From Gammaproteobacteria bacterium UBA2675 (GTDB lineage: Bacteria; Pseudomonadota; Gammaproteobacteria; Pseudomonadales; Pseudohongiellaceae): a stretch of DNA of 64,000 nucleotides. Position 1 is the first letter of the stretch, and each line of letters begins with the position of its first letter. Made by a program: the position numbers and the translations under genes. The stretch lies in the NCBI GenBank assembly GCA_002354805.1, contig DEMH01000009.1, positions 806,001 to 870,000 on the forward strand, written 5' to 3'. The notes beneath the pieces were generated by a model. The model did no database searches and was not told the DNA's origin. It saw nothing but the letters and a program-made list of their open reading frames with translations. This document shows positions 61,990 through 64,000 of this stretch, in pieces.

Positions 61990-64000
61990 CCAGGTCTGGT
62001 GTATGCGCGCATTCCGGGCAAAGTCCTTGTCCAGGCTGCGCGCGGTGTAATCCTCGACCCTGTATTTTTCAGTGACCGAGGGATCCAGTTTGAAGCGGCG
62101 CATGTTGTTGGAAAATATCAGCACGCCGCCAGGCCGCAGCCGCTGCATGCACTGTTCGATCAACGTGACATGGTCTCGCTGGATATCCAGCACATTGCTG
62201 GTGCTTTTCGAGTTTGAGAAGGTCGGCGGATCCAGAAAGATCATGTCGAAACTTTGCCGACACTTTTGCAGATAGACCATACAGTCCATCTCGACCAGTT
62301 CGTTTTGCCACAGATTCAGTTCGTTCAGCGCCAGATTGCGACGTGCCCAGCTCAGATAGGTCCTGGACAGATCAACACTGACTGTTCGTTTGGCGCCGCC
62401 CAGCGCCGCCTGTACGCTCACCGAGCCGGTGTAGCAGAACAGGTTAAGCACCTCTTTGTCTTTGGCGTTTTCATGCACGTAGCGACGAATCGGGCGATGG
62501 TCCAGAAACAGACCCGTGTCCAGATAACGGTGCAGATTCACCAGTAACTGGGCGTCGCCTTCTCTGACAATAATATCTTCTGCATCCTGCTGCAGTGGCT
62601 GGTACTGCTGCTTGCCTTTTTGCCGTTCGCGCACTTTGATGCTTACGCGTGACGCCGGCAGAGACAGCACGTGCTGCACGGCCAGCAATGCCTGGCGGCG
62701 TCTCAGCGCGGCATCGGCCTCGTTGACGGTGGCAGGCGGTTTGTACTCCTGCACGTGAGCATGGACCTGTTGTTGCTGATCCACGTAAATATCAATGGCG
62801 AACGCAAATTCAGGAATGTCGGCGTCGTACAGGCGGTAGTTTTCTATCTGTTGCTGACGTGCCCAGCGACCCAGGTTTTTCTGATTCTTGCGCAGTCGAT
62901 TGGCCAGCATCTGTCCGCCATCATCCAGTGCGGCCTCGGTGATCTGGTTGGCACTGTCGACAGCGGGCGCCGAGCGCTGATAGATGGCGTCATCATTAAC
63001 GTTGAACAGCAGCAGTTTGGCAGGCAGCTGGCCGTTAAAAAATGCGTACTGGCGATGGCTGTGCATGCCCAGCAGCTTGCCCCACTCGGGTCGCGCCGTG
63101 AAAACGGCTGCCTGCGCACCCATGGCGTTGCGCTTGATCAGGCCGCCCAGCTGCTGATACAGCGTCATCACTTCGGCATCCTCGCCCAGGCGTTCGGCAT
63201 AGGGCGGATTGGTGATCAGCAGGGTGACAGGCATCTCTACCACGGCTTCACTGATAGTATGCGAGCTGAATTCAATGTGGTCCCAGACTTCGGCTCGCTC
63301 CGCATTGCGGCGCGCCATACCCAGTGCCCGCAGATCCTGGTCGCTTCCCAGCGCCTGGCCTGCCCAGGTCCTGCCGGCATCACGGCGTTGCTCCGCCTCT
63401 TTACGAACCGCATCAATGGCGCTCTGATCATGGCGCAGCCAGCGTGAGTAGCCGTCAGCGCGCAGCAGACCGGGTGCCACATCCATGGCCATCAATACTG
63501 CCTCAATGATCAGGGTGCCTGCGCCGCACATGGGGTCGTAAATGACCGGCTGCGGCGCTTGCGCCAGCGCTGGCCAGCCGGCGCGGATCAGCAGCGCGGC
63601 GGCCAGAGTTTCTTTCATGGGCGCATCACCCTGTTCAACGCGGTAGCCACGACGGTGCAGGCTGCCGCTGGCCAGTTCTATGCCCAGCAGCACGCGGTCT
63701 TTTTTCAGAACGGCGTGAATACGGATATCAGGGGACTGTTTGGCAACGTCAGGGCGTTGCTGGCCCGATGCGCGAAACTGGTCGACTACGGCGTCTTTGA
63801 CACGCTGCGCGATAAACTGGGTGTGGCGCAGCAGTCGATTGGTGCCAGACGCGCTGATGGCAAAGCTGTGCGAGGCGCGCATGTGCTGCAGCCAGTCGAT
63901 GCTGTCGGCAGCCTGGTACAGTTGCTCGGCGTCGGCAGCCGGCATGTCGGCCAGGATCACAATCACCCGGTTGGCGATCCGAGAGTACATGGTGGCGCGG
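61975..64000 (-). CDS. rlmL: bifunctional 23S rRNA methyltransferase RlmKL, N-terminus outside window
   Basis: The frame is open to the window end and about 675 residues are visible of the ~700-730 expected. The visible start SRIANRV lies in the ferredoxin-like part before the THUMP domain. The RlmL domain (m2G2445) has DPMCGAGTLIIEA and ITNPPYAERLGED; the RlmK domain (m7G2069) has NLFCYTGSVSVQAALGGA and FLDPPTFSNSK. The ATG at 63990 is probably internal, since family members begin some 40 or more residues earlier. Convergent overlap with the BCCT gene. Confidence 0.95.
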   Translation of the reverse strand, partial: RATMYSRIANRVIVILADMPAADAEQLYQAADSIDWLQHMRASHSFAISASGTNRLLRHTQFIAQRVKDAVVDQFRASGQQRPDVAKQSPDIRIHAVLKKDRVLLGIELASGSLHRRGYRVEQGDAPMKETLAAALLIRAGWPALAQAPQPVIYDPMCGAGTLIIEAVLMAMDVAPGLLRADGYSRWLRHDQSAIDAVRKEAEQRRDAGRTWAGQALGSDQDLRALGMARRNAERAEVWDHIEFSSHTISEAVVEMPVTLLITNPPYAERLGEDAEVMTLYQQLGGLIKRNAMGAQAAVFTARPEWGKLLGMHSHRQYAFFNGQLPAKLLLFNVNDDAIYQRSAPAVDSANQITEAALDDGGQMLANRLRKNQKNLGRWARQQQIENYRLYDADIPEFAFAIDIYVDQQQQVHAHVQEYKPPATVNEADAALRRRQALLAVQHVLSLPASRVSIKVRERQKGKQQYQPLQQDAEDIIVREGDAQLLVNLHRYLDTGLFLDHRPIRRYVHENAKDKEVLNLFCYTGSVSVQAALGGAKRTVSVDLSRTYLSWARRNLALNELNLWQNELVEMDCMVYLQKCRQSFDMIFLDPPTFSNSKSTSNVLDIQRDHVTLIEQCMQRLRPGGVLIFSNNMRRFKLDPSVTEKYRVEDYTARSLDKDFARNARIHQTWLLRA

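Overview
The window looks like a stretch of a gammaproteobacterial chromosome, probably marine or aquatic. The evidence is the conserved gene order rnr-rlmB-rpsF-rpsR-(DUF2232-like)-rplI-dnaB-alr-radA, a BCCT transporter, several c-di-GMP and chemotaxis proteins, and periplasmic copper enzymes. I cannot name the genus from sequence alone.

Positions 1 to about 27,400 are accessory DNA that ends at a tRNA-Leu(CAG) gene, with the tRNA 3' end facing the island. From left to right it holds: the C-terminal part of a TrlF-like SMC/ABC ATPase; a decayed type I restriction-modification neighbourhood (an AAA_13-type ATPase, two relics of an AlbA_2/Schlafen-type gene, a DUF3800 protein with a detached tail, and an HsdM with no HsdS or HsdR beside it); a compact three-gene cassette of sce7726, sce7725 and HEPN/RES families; a GNAT-nitrilase fusion; a dipeptidyl-peptidase-IV-like lipoprotein; a DUF4143 ATPase; a complete type I Wadjet operon (jetABCD); a hemolysin III membrane protein; a HipA-like kinase with a partner protein, behind a region with a near-perfect LexA box and a DnaA box; an amidohydrolase lipoprotein; and a second DUF3800 protein. 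Two diverged copies of a ~90 bp direct repeat lie at 8864-8954 and 21798-21887.

Positions 27,400 to about 37,550 are core genome: RNase R, RlmB, the S6/S18/L9 ribosomal protein operon, DnaB, alanine racemase and RadA. From 37,600 to 54,350 come an ABC-2 exporter, a diguanylate cyclase, a chemotaxis receptor, a DUF599 membrane protein, an OsmC-like protein, a CHASE-PAS-GGDEF-EAL protein, a type III PLP decarboxylase, an FkbM methyltransferase, pyruvate phosphate dikinase and a slipin/NfeD pair.

Positions 54,757 to 59,186 hold what I consider the least described system in the window. Three tandem secreted paralogues keep all six copper ligands of peptidylglycine monooxygenase (HH, H, HxH, M), and between the first and second lies a secreted redoxin-cytochrome c protein. 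In other bacteria, as I recall, these modules occur fused in one polypeptide; here they are separate and the copper part is triplicated. Two of the three copies also share nearly the same terminator, and a RAYT/REP-like palindrome lies inside the array. The window ends with an Old Yellow Enzyme homologue, a BCCT transporter and a partial RlmKL methyltransferase.
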